The notes: generated from the letters alone by a model not told the origin. Positions 1 through 8,034 are shown, numbered from the stretch's first letter. The stretch is DNA of 64,000 bases from Propioniciclava tarda (GCF_900182665.1 NZ_FXTL01000014.1:1-64000), one strand, 5' to 3'. Translations and numbers: made by a program.

Positions 1-122
1 CACACAAACAAAACGAATCTTGTTTATAGTGCACCAAAAAATGGCATTGACCTAAGCACGCTGTTGAGTTCTCAAACTTCCGAAGCACACCACCTCCGGC
101 CGGGGCCGTCCGTGGGGCAACT
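1..122 (-). other. 5' leader of an rRNA operon whose 16S gene lies beyond the left edge
   Basis: Read on the minus strand, this AT-richer stretch carries GTTTGAGAACTCAACA (77 down to 62) followed by GCGTGC. That string is typical of the antitermination (boxA-like) leader of actinobacterial rrn operons; the mycobacterial leader has nearly the same sequence. No 16S sequence is reached before base 1, so the rRNA genes themselves are inferred. A promoter sits just upstream at 129-157. There is no protein-coding potential. Confidence 0.72.
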
Positions 123-128
123 CGACCA

Positions 129-157
129 ACTTTAGTCATTGACCCGGTGGCCGTCAA
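129..157 (-). promoter_or_regulatory. sigma70-type promoter for the rRNA operon
   Basis: On the minus strand TTGACG (157-152) and TAAAGT (134-129) are separated by exactly 17 bases, a good housekeeping promoter. Transcription would start near 122 and run into the rRNA leader. The pairing is seen directly; the assignment to rrn rests on the boxA-like leader downstream. Confidence 0.68.
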
Positions 158-324
158 ATCGACCTTCGGTGACTCGTGAGCGCCGGCTGGAAGAGCTGGC
201 GACTCGGTGGAGGAGTGCCTGACAAGGGTAGACGCAATTGGTCGACTGGACCAAATCGGCATCGTTCGACGGTCGGTGGTGGAGTTGTCCGAGGGAGCGA
301 TCCTCGAGGCACGCGCCGCGGACG

Positions 325-610
325 TCAGTGCACAACAACCCTGGAGTGCGTGGACGTGGCTCAGGGTTTCGACGGATGGGCGCACCGCGACGGAACCCGA
401 GACCCGTAGGCGGTGCGGAAGACCTAGGGAGCACATCCAGCCCGACATCCACGCCACTCAGGTTTCGAAGGGCCACCAGAAGGACGAAAGCCCAGACCCG
501 TGCGACGGTGCGGAGGAACCTCGGGAGCACACCCAGCCTAGAGCCCATCCTGGCCACTCGGTTTCTGGGGGCGCGCGCCCGCAACGACAGGCGAGAGCCG
601 TAGGACGCGT
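325..610. repeat. degenerate ~95-bp tandem repeat upstream of the rRNA promoter
   Basis: The segments 389-466 and 483-565 align along most of their length: both have GACCCGT, then a GGTGCGGA block, then GGGAGCACA-CCAGCC and a closing CACTC-GGTTTC. Weaker matches extend to about 325 and 610, giving a period of roughly 95 bp. No convincing extra promoter hexamers were found in the copies. The rest of 158-766 shows no gene; open frames here have no recognisable protein. Confidence 0.5.
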
Positions 611-766
611 TGTGGCCCTCGATGAGGGCGATGGTGACTGGGGTGACTCTCGACGCCTGACCCGCGGGGGAAGCGGCCGACAGCTGGCCCCGGTGGACGA
701 GGCGGAGGCGTGGCCTATAGGCAGCGGAGCGATGGCCTAGGTGAAGGAGCTCCGGGGTGGAACGCC

Positions 767-798
767 AAGGGCCCACCCGGACATCCGGGTGGGCCCTT
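767..798 (-). terminator. terminator hairpin after rplA
   Basis: Perfect inverted repeat of 15 bp (767-781 and 784-798) with a 2-base loop, directly downstream of the rplA stop on the minus strand. There is no clear T-run, as is usual in high-GC actinobacteria. Confidence 0.75.
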
Positions 799-817
799 GC
801 ACGGCTTGCGGGACGGC

Positions 818-1525
818 TTAGCTCTCGTCCTTCGGCGTCTTCACCTTGGTGGTGTCGACAGCAACGCCGGGGCTCATCGTGGAAGCCATCGTGATCTTGC
901 GGATGTAGCGACCCTTGGCGGCCGCCGGCTTGTGCCGGACGACCTCCTCGACCGCGGCGTAGTAGTTCTCCGCCAGCTGCTTCGTGGTGAACGAAGCCTT
1001 GCCGACGATGAAGCAGAGGTTCGCGTGCCGGTCGACACGGAACTCGATCTTGCCGCCCTTGATGTCGGTGACAGCCTTCGCGACGTCCATGGTGACGGTG
1101 CCGGTCTTCGGGTTCGGCATGAGACCGCGCGGGCCGAGGACGCGCCCGAGGCGTCCGACCTTGCCCATCATGTCCGGCGTGGCGACGACGGCGTCGAAGT
1201 CGAGGTAGCCACCGGCGATCTTGTCGACCAGTTCGTCGGCGCCGACCTCGTCGGCACCGGCATCGAGGGCAGCCTGCGCGTTCGGGCCGGTGGCGAAGAC
1301 GAGGACCCGTGCCGTCTTGCCGGTGCCGTTGGGCAGGTTGACCGTGCCGCGGACCATCTGGTCGGCCTTACGGGGATCGACGCCGAGGCGAATGGCGACC
1401 TCGACCGTCTCATCGAACTTGGCGGTGGCGTTCTCCTTGACGAGAGCCAGCGCCTCCTCCGGGCTGTAAACCTGAGCGGCGTCGATGTTCTCCGACGCTG
1501 CGCGATATGCCTTGCTGCGCTTCAT
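818..1525 (-). CDS. rplA: 50S ribosomal protein L1
   Basis: 235-residue L1, the two-domain protein of the mobile L1 stalk that binds 23S rRNA and, in many bacteria, represses its own operon. The sequence starts [10 protein letters not shown] and contains the typical block [18 protein letters not shown] in the second half, followed by a GKIEFRVD segment. An open frame runs up to 1615, but the first 30 codons are unlike L1, so the ATG at 1525 is chosen; a GAAAG string lies upstream. It is the last gene of secE-nusG-rplK-rplA and is followed by a strong hairpin. Length and motifs are normal for the family. Confidence 0.97.
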   Translation of the reverse strand: MKRSKAYRAASENIDAAQVYSPEEALALVKENATAKFDETVEVAIRLGVDPRKADQMVRGTVNLPNGTGKTARVLVFATGPNAQAALDAGADEVGADELVDKIAGGYLDFDAVVATPDMMGKVGRLGRVLGPRGLMPNPKTGTVTMDVAKAVTDIKGGKIEFRVDRHANLCFIVGKASFTTKQLAENYYAAVEEVVRHKPAAAKGRYIRKITMASTMSPGVAVDTTKVKTPKDES

Positions 1526-1625
1526 GACTGGTGTCTTTCTTGTCTTGACCAGGTGCGGTGTGGGCCGCGCAGGCCCTGCCGCAGAAAAGGGATGGCCAGC
1601 CCGTGAGCCGACCACCGTGTGGGCG

Positions 1626-2057
1626 TCAGCCCTCGATGACCACGCCCATCGAACGGGCGGTGCCGGCGACGGTCTTCATGGCCGCGTCGACATCGTTCGC
1701 GTTGAGGTCGGGCATCTTGGTCTCGGCGATCTCACGGACCTGAGCTGACGTGAGCTTGCCGACCTTGTCCTTGTTCGGCTTGGCGCTGCCGCTCTTGAGG
1801 CCAGCGGCCTGCTTGATGAGCTCCGCAGCCGGCGGCGTCTTCGTGATGAACTGGAACGTCCGGTCTTCGAAGATCGTGATCTCGACCGGGACGACCGTCC
1901 CACGCATGGCTTCCGTGCGAGCGTTGTACTGCTTGCAGAACTCCATGATGTTGACGCCGTGCGGACCGAGCGCGGTACCGACCGGCGGCGCAGGCGTAGC
2001 CGCGCCCGCCTTGAGGGCGACCTTGACGATCGCCGCCACCTTCTTCTTGGGAGGCAT
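1626..2057 (-). CDS. rplK: 50S ribosomal protein L11
   Basis: 143 residues, normal length. L11 binds the GTPase-associated region of 23S rRNA and is needed for the stringent response. The N-terminal domain shows [20 protein letters not shown], the conserved proline-rich switch and helix. The C-terminal RNA-binding domain includes [14 protein letters not shown] and ends in [10 protein letters not shown]. It lies 72 bp downstream of nusG and 100 bp upstream of rplA on the same strand, the usual bacterial order. Confidence 0.97.
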   Translation of the reverse strand: MPPKKKVAAIVKVALKAGAATPAPPVGTALGPHGVNIMEFCKQYNARTEAMRGTVVPVEITIFEDRTFQFITKTPPAAELIKQAAGLKSGSAKPNKDKVGKLTSAQVREIAETKMPDLNANDVDAAMKTVAGTARSMGVVIEG

Positions 2058-2129
2058 TCTGTTGGGTCCTTGCTTGTTCGATGGCGGAGCCGGGACACCC
2101 CGCCTGGGTTAGCGCGCGAACGCGTTCGG

Positions 2130-2957
2130 TCAGTCCTTCTGGACCTGGGAGAACTCGAGATCCACAGGGGTTTCCCGCCCCAGGATCTCCACCAACGCCT
2201 TGAGACGCCGGCTGTTCGCGTTGATCTCGGTGATGGACGCATGCACGCCTGCGAAGGGCCCCTGCACCACCATCACGTTGTCGCCCACCGAGAAGTCGAC
2301 GACCTCAATCTTCTTCTTGCGCGGGCTCGGGCCGGACGCCGCAGCAGCCGCCTTCGCCAGCAGGGCCGGAGCGAGCATCTTCTCGACCTCGTCCAGCGAC
2401 AGCGGCACGGGGGCGTTGGCGTGCGCCACGAAGCCCGTCACCGACGGGGTGTGCCGGACGGCTCCCCACGACTCGTCGTTCATCTCCATGCGGACGAGGA
2501 CGTAGCCCGGTAGAACCGTCCGGGTGACCGTCTTGCGCGCCCCGTTGCGGATCTCGACCACGTCCTCGGTCGGAACGATCGACTCGAAGATGTAGTCCTC
2601 CATGCCGAGCGTCTTCACGCGCGAGTCGAGGTTCTGCTTCACGCGATTCTCCATACCCGAGTAGGTGTGGATCACGTACCAGTCCCCCGGCTCGAGGCGC
2701 AGCCGCTGACGCAGCTCGTCGATGACGGCCTCGTCCGCGGCGGCAGCGTCGGCGGAAACCTCGGCGTCCTCATCGGGAGTCTCGTCCGCGCCGCCCGTCA
2801 GGTTGGCCAGGACGTCGTCATCGGACGCCGCGTCGGCGTCGCCGAAGCCGAGATCGATGTGGATGTCGTCGGCGTCCAGATCATCGGCCACGCCGAGGTC
2901 GATCTGAATCGCGTCGTCGTCCGCCCCGTCGAAGGGGGAAGTGTTCTCTTGCGTCAC
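2130..2957 (-). CDS. nusG: transcription termination/antitermination factor NusG
   Basis: 275 residues. Residues about 90-200 are the NGN domain (GDWYVIHTYSGMENRVKQNL), and the C-terminal 55 are the KOW domain (FSVGDNVMVVQGPFAG). NusG binds RNA polymerase and couples it to Rho or to the ribosome. The first ~90 residues are an Asp/Ala-rich extension containing two related blocks, IQIDLGVADDLDADD and IHIDLGFGDADAASDD. Actinobacterial NusG proteins often carry acidic extensions, so the start is kept. The gene begins 23 bp after secE. Confidence 0.95.
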   Translation of the reverse strand: MTQENTSPFDGADDDAIQIDLGVADDLDADDIHIDLGFGDADAASDDDVLANLTGGADETPDEDAEVSADAAAADEAVIDELRQRLRLEPGDWYVIHTYSGMENRVKQNLDSRVKTLGMEDYIFESIVPTEDVVEIRNGARKTVTRTVLPGYVLVRMEMNDESWGAVRHTPSVTGFVAHANAPVPLSLDEVEKMLAPALLAKAAAAASGPSPRKKKIEVVDFSVGDNVMVVQGPFAGVHASITEINANSRRLKALVEILGRETPVDLEFSQVQKD

Positions 2958-2980
2958 AGCGTCTCCGTACTCGTGTCCGG

Positions 2981-3547
2981 CTAACCGAGGAACTTCAGCA
3001 GCAGGGCGCCGAAGCCCGTGTCCAGGGCGACCACGTAGGCCATGATGAACAAGACGAAGACCAGCACGACGCCGAAGTACTGACGCACCTGCTGCGGCGT
3101 CGGCCAGACGACCTTCTTGAGTTCGTCGACCGACTGCCCCACGAACTGCGCCGGCGTGGTCCGCTTCTCTGCCGCGACGGGCTTCGCCCGGTTCCGCGAC
3201 GGCGTCGCAACACCCTTCTTGGCGGGCGGTTCGGCCAGCTTGCGGGTTGGGCGGTTCTGCTTGACCTGGGCGGCGAGCGAAGCGGGCTCCGAGCTCTCCG
3301 CCTCGCGGGCGCCCTCTTCAGCCTCAGCCAGTTGGTCGGGATCGTCAATCTCGACCCCGGCATCGGTGTCCGGAGCGATGTCGGTCAGCTCCTCCGCCTC
3401 GGTTTCGTCGTCGGTGATCTCGTAGGTGTCCGGATCGTCCAACTCAGCGCTGGTCAAGAACTCGCCGGGCAGGTCGTCGGGGGTCGACGGATCGCCGGTT
3501 CCGCTACCGGTCCTGGGATCCACCACGTCTACGTCCTCACCATTCAT
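2981..3547 (-). CDS. secE: preprotein translocase subunit SecE
   Basis: 188 residues, much longer than the ~65-residue minimal SecE. Residues ~130-188 carry the SecE core: FVGQSVDELKKVVWPTPQQV, the amphipathic helix, then one membrane span (FGVVLVFVLFIMAYVVA). It clamps SecY in the Sec channel. Residues 1-130 are a low-complexity acidic, then Lys/Pro/Arg-rich, extension that is probably disordered. The ATG at 3547 is preferred because the frame further upstream reads into the tRNA-Trp gene. A GGGCGCC/GGCGCCC dyad sits immediately 5' of the start. Confidence 0.93.
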   Translation of the reverse strand: MNGEDVDVVDPRTGSGTGDPSTPDDLPGEFLTSAELDDPDTYEITDDETEAEELTDIAPDTDAGVEIDDPDQLAEAEEGAREAESSEPASLAAQVKQNRPTRKLAEPPAKKGVATPSRNRAKPVAAEKRTTPAQFVGQSVDELKKVVWPTPQQVRQYFGVVLVFVLFIMAYVVALDTGFGALLLKFLG

Positions 3548-3595
3548 CGGGCGCCAGGCGCCCCTTTGTTGCGGAGCCGAGATGACCCGGCCCAG

Positions 3596-3668
<73 letters not shown>

Positions 3669-4003
3669 AAAGGCTTTCCTTGCTGCGATCGGCCGCCCTA
3701 TGGGCATGGCTCGACCGTGGAAAGGTCCACCGGAAAGTCGAGTGTAGGGGGTGGGCTACGTCAAAGTCGAACCGACCGGACGCCGCGAGCCGGCCCCTCG
3801 CGCGACCGTTCGTGGGACCGTGGGCGAGTCCGGAGCCGGTCCGCTGGCGTCCGAACAGGCGCCCCACTGACTGGATCGGACGGGAATCAGTCACTGCCCC
3901 CGTGGGCGTCGGGAGGGCCGAGACGAGGCTGGCTGAGCTGGGCGCAGGCCGCAGCGCACAGGGCTTCGACAAGCTCAGCCACCGGCTACCTCGCTCGACC
4001 ACG
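3669..4003. other. gene-free spacer between tRNA-Trp and murB
   Basis: About 500 bp (3669-4173) separate tRNA-Trp from the end of murB. No convincing coding sequence was seen on either strand. The spacer holds one copy of the dispersed TTCGACAAGCTCAG repeat (3962-3985) and a short tandem array (4004-4087). The remaining bases show nothing recognisable beyond a possible tRNA promoter near 3750. Confidence 0.5.
3962..3985 (+). repeat. dispersed TTCGACAAGCTCAG repeat, copy 1
   Basis: GGCTTCGACAAGCTCAGCC followed by ACCGG. The same core recurs near 19.4, 30.7, 57.1, 58.4 and 63.4 kb. Elements with this core are common between genes of high-GC actinobacteria. Confidence 0.8.
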
Positions 4004-4087
4004 GTGAGATCGCCTTGGAGAACTGTGAGGTCGCCTCGGACAACAAGTGAGGTGCCCTGGACAACAGGCGAGATCGCCCTGCACAAG
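4004..4087. repeat. ~21-bp tandem repeat, four units
   Basis: Units at 4004-4024, 4025-4046, 4047-4067 and 4068-4087 share the pattern GTGAGRTCGCC-nnGGA-CAACA. The array lies just beyond the 3' end of murB. Unit similarity is clear by eye; function is unknown. Confidence 0.7.
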
Positions 4088-4173
4088 GTGATCGGCTTGG
4101 CCAGTGGGTTTCCCCGGCCGATCAGAGCCGTCTTGCTGCAGGGTCCAACTGCCTTCTCGGCCCGGGCGGGCGT

Positions 4174-5259
4174 TCAGTCGTCGAGGCTGACGCCGATCAG
4201 CACCGGTTCGGGCACGAGCGACACCCCGAACCGTTCCCGGACGCCGGCTCGGATCGTCCTCGCCAAGGCGACGACATCGGACGCCGACGCGCCGCCTCGA
4301 TTCGTGAGAGCCAGGGTGTGCTTGGTCGACAGGGTCGCCGGCGGCTCCCCGAAGCCCTTGCCGAAACCGGCGTGCTCGATCAGCCAGGCCGCGCTCGACT
4401 TGACCCGGCCGTCGGGCTGCTCGAACCGCGGCGCCTCGCCGGGCAGCGAGGCCGCGGTGTCGGCGTCCAGAATCGGATTGGTGAAGAACGAGCCGGCGCT
4501 CCAGGTGTCGTGGTCGGCCGCGTCCAGCACCATGCCCTTGCCGCGACGGAGCCGCAGAACGGCGTCCCGGACGGCCCCCAAGGGGGCGCGACCGTCGGCG
4601 TCCACACCGAGGGTGCGGGCCAACTCTCCGAACCGGATCGAGGCCGATCGCCTGCCCTGCTCCAACTGGAAGGTGACCTCGAGGACGACGTAGCGTCCGG
4701 GCTCGGCCTTGAACCGGCTGTGCCGGTAGCCGAACCCGCAGTCCGCGTTGGCGAACGTCTTCTGCGCTCGCGCGATGCGGTCGTAGGTGCGGACGCTCCA
4801 GATCGTCTGCGAGACCTCCTGGCCGTAGGCGCCCACGTTCTGGATCGGGGTCGAGCCGACGAGCCCCGGGATGCCGGACAGCGCCTCGACGCCGACCAAC
4901 TCGTTCGCGACGGCGTAGGCGACGAAGGAGTCCCAGTCCTCGCCGGCAGCGACGGTCAGGAGGTACCCACCACAGGCCGCCCCCCCACCGGTCGACAGGC
5001 CAGACGAGGCGTCCGCGTCGAACTCGCAGAACGAGCCTTCTGACGAGATGCCCTTCGTGTCCACCCGCACGACCGTGCCGGGGAACCCGTCGTCACTGAC
5101 CAGCAGGTTCGAGCCGCCGGACAGGATCAGAACCGGCTCGCCGGCGTCGTCGGCCGAGCGGACGGCGTCCACCAACTGCGCTTCGGTGGTTGCCTCGATC
5201 CAGGTCTTGGCCGGACCCCCGATGCGGAAGGTGGTGTGATCGGCGAGGAGCTCAGGCAA
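4174..5259 (-). CDS. murB: UDP-N-acetylenolpyruvoylglucosamine reductase
   Basis: 361 residues. MurB is the cytoplasmic FAD enzyme that reduces UDP-GlcNAc-enolpyruvate to UDP-MurNAc in peptidoglycan synthesis. FAD-binding hallmarks are visible: TTFRIGGPAKTW (residues 9-20), LSGGSNLLVSD (~46-56), VGVEALSGIPGLVGSTPIQNVGAYGQE (~122-148) and GYRHSRFK. The catalytic serine region is SAGSFFTNP. The start overlaps the end of the upstream dehydratase gene by 8 bp, suggesting co-transcription in a hadA-hadB-murB unit. About 30 residues around 75-105 (SSEGSFCEFDADASSGLSTGGGA) look like a local insertion. Confidence 0.96.
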   Translation of the reverse strand: MPELLADHTTFRIGGPAKTWIEATTEAQLVDAVRSADDAGEPVLILSGGSNLLVSDDGFPGTVVRVDTKGISSEGSFCEFDADASSGLSTGGGAACGGYLLTVAAGEDWDSFVAYAVANELVGVEALSGIPGLVGSTPIQNVGAYGQEVSQTIWSVRTYDRIARAQKTFANADCGFGYRHSRFKAEPGRYVVLEVTFQLEQGRRSASIRFGELARTLGVDADGRAPLGAVRDAVLRLRRGKGMVLDAADHDTWSAGSFFTNPILDADTAASLPGEAPRFEQPDGRVKSSAAWLIEHAGFGKGFGEPPATLSTKHTLALTNRGGASASDVVALARTIRAGVRERFGVSLVPEPVLIGVSLDD

Positions 5260-5668
5260 GCGCGACCTCCGCGGTCGCGGCGGCGAGCACCTTCTCCTCG
5301 CCGCACAGCGCGTCGATCGTGACGGTCGCGACGGCGTCCGAGACCTTGGTGACGCGTCCGGCGAAGGTGACGGACGCCCCCTCGGCGTCGTCCGGCACGG
5401 GCACCGGCTTCGCGAAGCGGACGCCGTAGCTCAGCACCCGGGCCGGATCGCCGCACCAGTCCGTGACGACCCGCAGCGCCGTGCCCATCGTCAGCATGCC
5501 GTGCGCGATGCAGGTCTCCAGGCCGAGCGCCCGAGCGAAATGGTCGGAGTAGTGGATCGGGTTGAAGTCCCCGGACGCCCCGGCGTAGCGCACCAGCGAT
5601 GCGCGCGTGAGGGTGACCGTGATCGGGGGCAGCTCGGTGCCCACCTCGACGCCGGCCAGCTCGCTCAT
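5252..5668 (-). CDS. MaoC-fold (R)-hydratase, HadB-like
   Basis: 138 residues with a single hot-dog domain. The hydratase-2 signature is clear: GDFNPIHYSDHFARALGLETCIAHGMLTMG (residues ~33-62), with the catalytic Asp and His in the D-x(4)-H arrangement. It resembles mycobacterial HadB and the enoyl-CoA/ACP hydratases next to secE and tRNA-Trp in many actinobacteria. It probably works as a heterodimer with the neighbouring gene in fatty-acid dehydration; the substrate is inferred from context only. It overlaps the upstream gene by 4 nt (ATGA) and murB by 8 nt. Confidence 0.85.
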   Translation of the reverse strand: MSELAGVEVGTELPPITVTLTRASLVRYAGASGDFNPIHYSDHFARALGLETCIAHGMLTMGTALRVVTDWCGDPARVLSYGVRFAKPVPVPDDAEGASVTFAGRVTKVSDAVATVTIDALCGEEKVLAAATAEVALA

Positions 5669-6090
5669 GATTCGTCCTCCCAGGTGTGCAGCAGGGTCGA
5701 GGTGGCGGTGCACAGATGCTCGCCGGCGACGGTCGCCAGGGCCACCGACACCGTGATGAACGCCGTGTTGCCCCGGACGCGCACCTTCTCGATCGTGAGG
5801 GTCGCCGTGACCACGTCGCCCGCCCGCAGCGGACGCGCGTACGCGAACTTCTGGTCGTAGTGGATCGTCCGCTTCAGCTGCAGATCGAGCTCCGGATCGG
5901 TGAAGAGTCCGTCCCACGCGTCCGCGGCCAGGACGGCCGCGAAGGTCGGCGGCGCGACTGCGTCCTCGCCCGCGAAGCGCGGGTTGGCATCGCCCAGGGC
6001 GGCCGCGAACTCGCGGATCTTTCCGGCGGTCACGGAATAGGGGGCTGTGGGCGGGAAGCTGAACCCCGTCCGCTCCTCGATGGCACGCAT
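5665..6090 (-). CDS. FAS1-like/MaoC dehydratase, HadA-like
   Basis: 141 residues. The N-terminal part (FSFPPTAPYSVTAGKIREFAAALGDANPRF) and AVAPPTFAAVL are typical of the HadA/HadC non-catalytic partner of heterodimeric (R)-3-hydroxyacyl dehydratases. It lacks the D-x(4)-H catalytic pair found in the following gene, which fits that role. First gene of a three-gene unit with the HadB-like gene and murB, divergent from mshA with 44 bp between starts. Naming as HadA is by similarity and context. Confidence 0.83.
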   Translation of the reverse strand: MRAIEERTGFSFPPTAPYSVTAGKIREFAAALGDANPRFAGEDAVAPPTFAAVLAADAWDGLFTDPELDLQLKRTIHYDQKFAYARPLRAGDVVTATLTIEKVRVRGNTAFITVSVALATVAGEHLCTATSTLLHTWEDES

Positions 6091-6134
6091 GGCCCCAGGC
6101 TAGCGGCCGGCGGGGCCGGCGCTAAGGTGCGTCC

Positions 6135-7349
6135 GTGGCCCGCCTGAAGCTCCTGTTCGTCTCGATGCACACCTCCCCCGCCGAGGCCCCCGGGGCCGGG
6201 GACGCGGGCGGCATGAACGTCGTGGAGTCGGCGCAGGCACGGGCGCTCGCCGATCTCGGCCACACCGTCGAGCTGGTCACCCGGCGCACCTCGCCCGACC
6301 AGCTCGACCTCGAGGAACTCGCCGACCGGGTCTGGCTGCGCCATCTCGACGCCGGCCCAGCCCGCCCCCTCGCCAAGAGCGAGATCGACGCCCACATCGA
6401 CGAGTTCGCTGCGGGGCTGGAGCGGCTGCCGCGCCCGGACCTGGTGCACTCCCACCACTGGATGAGCGGCATGGCCGCCCTGGACGCCGCCGCCGCGTGG
6501 GGCGTCCCGCACGTGCAGAGCTACCACTCGGTCGCCGCGCTGCCCGGCTCGCCCCTGTCGGACGGCGAGCCGCCTGAGTCGCCCGGACGCGTCGCGGGCG
6601 AGGCCCTGCTGGCGCGTCGTTCGGACGCCATCGTGGCGGTGAGCACGGCCGAGGCGCGCACCGTGGTCGAGCGCTGCGGCGCCGACCCTGCGCGGGTGCT
6701 GGTGATTCCGCCGGGCGTCGACCTGGACGAGTTCCGTCCAGCGGCGCCCAGCGAGGAGCGTCCGGCATGCCCGTGGTGCGGCTCGCGAGCCGGCTACGTG
6801 CTGATGGCGGCCCGCCTGCAGCCGCTCAAGGGCGCCGACCTGGCGATCCGCGCGCTCGCCCAGGTGCCGGTGGGGATGCGTCCGGACCTGATGATCGCCG
6901 GCGACATCTCCGCCGACTTCGCCGACTACCGCACCGAGGTCGAGCGTCTGATCGAGGGGCTGGGCATGCGCGACCACGTGCACTTCGTCGGTGCGCAGTC
7001 GCGTCCGGACCTGGCGCGCCTGATGCGTCACAGCCAGGCGCTGCTGGTTCCGTCCCACTCCGAGACGTTCGGTCTCGTCGCCTTGGAAGGCGCGGCGTCC
7101 GGGGTGCCGGTGCTTGCGTCCTCGACGGGCGGGCTGCGCGAGGTCGTCGTCCACGAGGAGACCGGCTACCTGATGCACGACCGGGAGCCGTCCAGTTGGG
7201 GAACGACGCTGATCCGGCTGCTCGTCGACGAGCCGCTGCGGCAGCGCATGGGCACGATCGCCCGCATCCACGCGCGCCGGTTCGCCTGGCCCGACATCGC
7301 CGCGCGGCTCGCGTCCAGCTACGAAGGTCTCATTCGGTCGGACGCCTGA
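6135..7349 (+). CDS. mshA: GT4 glycosyltransferase, probable D-inositol-3-phosphate glycosyltransferase MshA
   Basis: 404 residues starting at GTG with AAGG upstream. MshA transfers GlcNAc from UDP-GlcNAc to inositol phosphate, the first step of mycothiol synthesis. Residues 6-30 (LLFVSMHTSPAEAPGAGDAGGMNVV) match the MshA N-terminal loop. The C-terminal nucleotide site has MAARLQPLKGADLAIRA (~224-240) and the EX7E element ETFGLVALE. Unlike typical MshA, the linker just before the second domain contains CPWC (C212, C215). The 3' end overlaps the first copy of a 60-bp direct repeat. Another GT4 specificity cannot be ruled out. Confidence 0.82.
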   Translation: MARLKLLFVSMHTSPAEAPGAGDAGGMNVVESAQARALADLGHTVELVTRRTSPDQLDLEELADRVWLRHLDAGPARPLAKSEIDAHIDEFAAGLERLPRPDLVHSHHWMSGMAALDAAAAWGVPHVQSYHSVAALPGSPLSDGEPPESPGRVAGEALLARRSDAIVAVSTAEARTVVERCGADPARVLVIPPGVDLDEFRPAAPSEERPACPWCGSRAGYVLMAARLQPLKGADLAIRALAQVPVGMRPDLMIAGDISADFADYRTEVERLIEGLGMRDHVHFVGAQSRPDLARLMRHSQALLVPSHSETFGLVALEGAASGVPVLASSTGGLREVVVHEETGYLMHDREPSSWGTTLIRLLVDEPLRQRMGTIARIHARRFAWPDIAARLASSYEGLIRSDA

Positions 7350-7469
7350 GTGGTTCCGCTGGGACCGGCGGCACGGCGTCCGGTCTGGGCAGTCGACCAT
7401 GACTCCTTGGGTCGGACGCCGGAGTGGTTCCGCTGGGACCGGCGGCGCGGCGTCCGGTCTGGGCAGTCG
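7336..7469. repeat. 60-bp direct repeat, two copies
   Basis: Copies at 7336-7395 and 7410-7469 differ at two positions, with a 14-bp spacer. Each has CGGACGCC near its left end and GGCGTCCG near its right, so each could fold on itself. The first copy contributes the last codons and the stop of mshA. Confidence 0.9.
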
Positions 7470-7537
7470 CGCCCAGCAACCGGGTGGGCCAGCCGAGTGC
7501 GACCCGGCGGCCACGGCGTCCGGCCCCGAAACGCAGA

Positions 7538-7565
7538 ACGGGCCGACCCACCTGGGTCGGCCCGT
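7538..7565. terminator. shared terminator between mshA and rpmG
   Basis: Perfect 13-bp inverted repeat (ACGGGCCGACCCA, 7538-7550, and its complement, 7553-7565) with a 2-base loop, between convergent genes. It probably serves both strands. Confidence 0.75.
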
Positions 7566-7581
7566 CCGTGGTGACGTGAGG

Positions 7582-7752
7582 TCAGCGCGTTTCCTTGTGC
7601 GCCGTGTGCGTCTTGCACTTCGGGCAGAACTTCTTCAGCTCCATGCGATCGGGATCGTTGCGCCGGTTCTTCTTGGTGATGTAGTTGCGGTCCTTGCACT
7701 CGGTGCAGGCCATGGTGATCTTGGGGCGGATCTCGCCAGCCTTCTTGGCCAT
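7582..7752 (-). CDS. rpmG: 50S ribosomal protein L33, zinc-binding form
   Basis: 56 residues. It retains two CxxC pairs (C16/C19 and C43/C46), so it is the zinc-containing (C+) form. The core [25 protein letters not shown] is standard L33. The frame is open up to 7815, but that part overlaps the tRNA-Met gene, so the ATG at 7752, with AGAGAGAAG upstream, is taken as the start. It may be co-transcribed with the two upstream tRNAs. In mycobacteria rpmG heads the hadABC-tRNA-Trp-secE group; here mshA and its repeat interrupt that order. Confidence 0.95.
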   Translation of the reverse strand: MAKKAGEIRPKITMACTECKDRNYITKKNRRNDPDRMELKKFCPKCKTHTAHKETR

Positions 7753-7785
7753 CGTCTTCTCTCTTTCAGTGCTGGACTCACTCGG

Positions 7786-7858
7786 TAGCGGGAACGGGAC
7801 TTGAACCCGTGACACAGCGATTATGAGCCGCTTGCTCTACCGTCTGAGCTATCCCGCC
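7786..7858 (-). tRNA. tRNA-Met(CAT), elongator
   Basis: Minus-strand cloverleaf: acceptor GGCGGGA/TCCCGCT, D arm TAGCTCAGACGGTAGAGC, anticodon loop CTCATAA and T arm CACGGGTTCAAGTCCCG. The anticodon stem lacks the three G-C pairs of initiator tRNA, so this is the elongator. CCA is not encoded. Confidence 0.94.
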
Positions 7859-7907
7859 CTGGCCCGCCAGGACGTCCGGCGGAACCGGACGCCATGGGCG
7901 AACACAG

Positions 7908-7980
7908 AGCCCCCATGCGGAATCGAACCGCAGACCTTCTCCTTACCATGGAGACGCTCTGCCGACTGAGCTATAGGGGC
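7908..7980 (-). tRNA. tRNA-Thr(GGT)
   Basis: Acceptor GCCCCTA/TGGGGGC, anticodon stem TCTCC/GGAGA with loop ATGGTAA (anticodon GGT), and T arm TGCGGTTCGATTCCGCA. CCA is not encoded. 49 bp upstream of tRNA-Met on the same strand. Confidence 0.94.
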
Positions 7981-8034
7981 CGGACGTCGGATAAACATAC
8001 ACGCGCCGACAACGGCCCCACAAATCGCCCAGGA

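Noticed and set aside
132-776. 214-codon open frame on the minus strand upstream of the rRNA leader
   Set aside because: Composition is Arg/Ser-rich, it matches no protein family, covers repeats and overlaps the rRNA promoter. Probably a chance frame in high-GC DNA.
3751-3774. tRNA-Trp promoter TTGACG / TACACT
   Set aside because: The two hexamers are only 12 bases apart, too close for a sigma70 promoter.
6030-7514. 494-codon open frame on the minus strand opposite mshA
   Set aside because: Shadow of mshA; its first 60 codons are only the translated 60-bp direct repeat.
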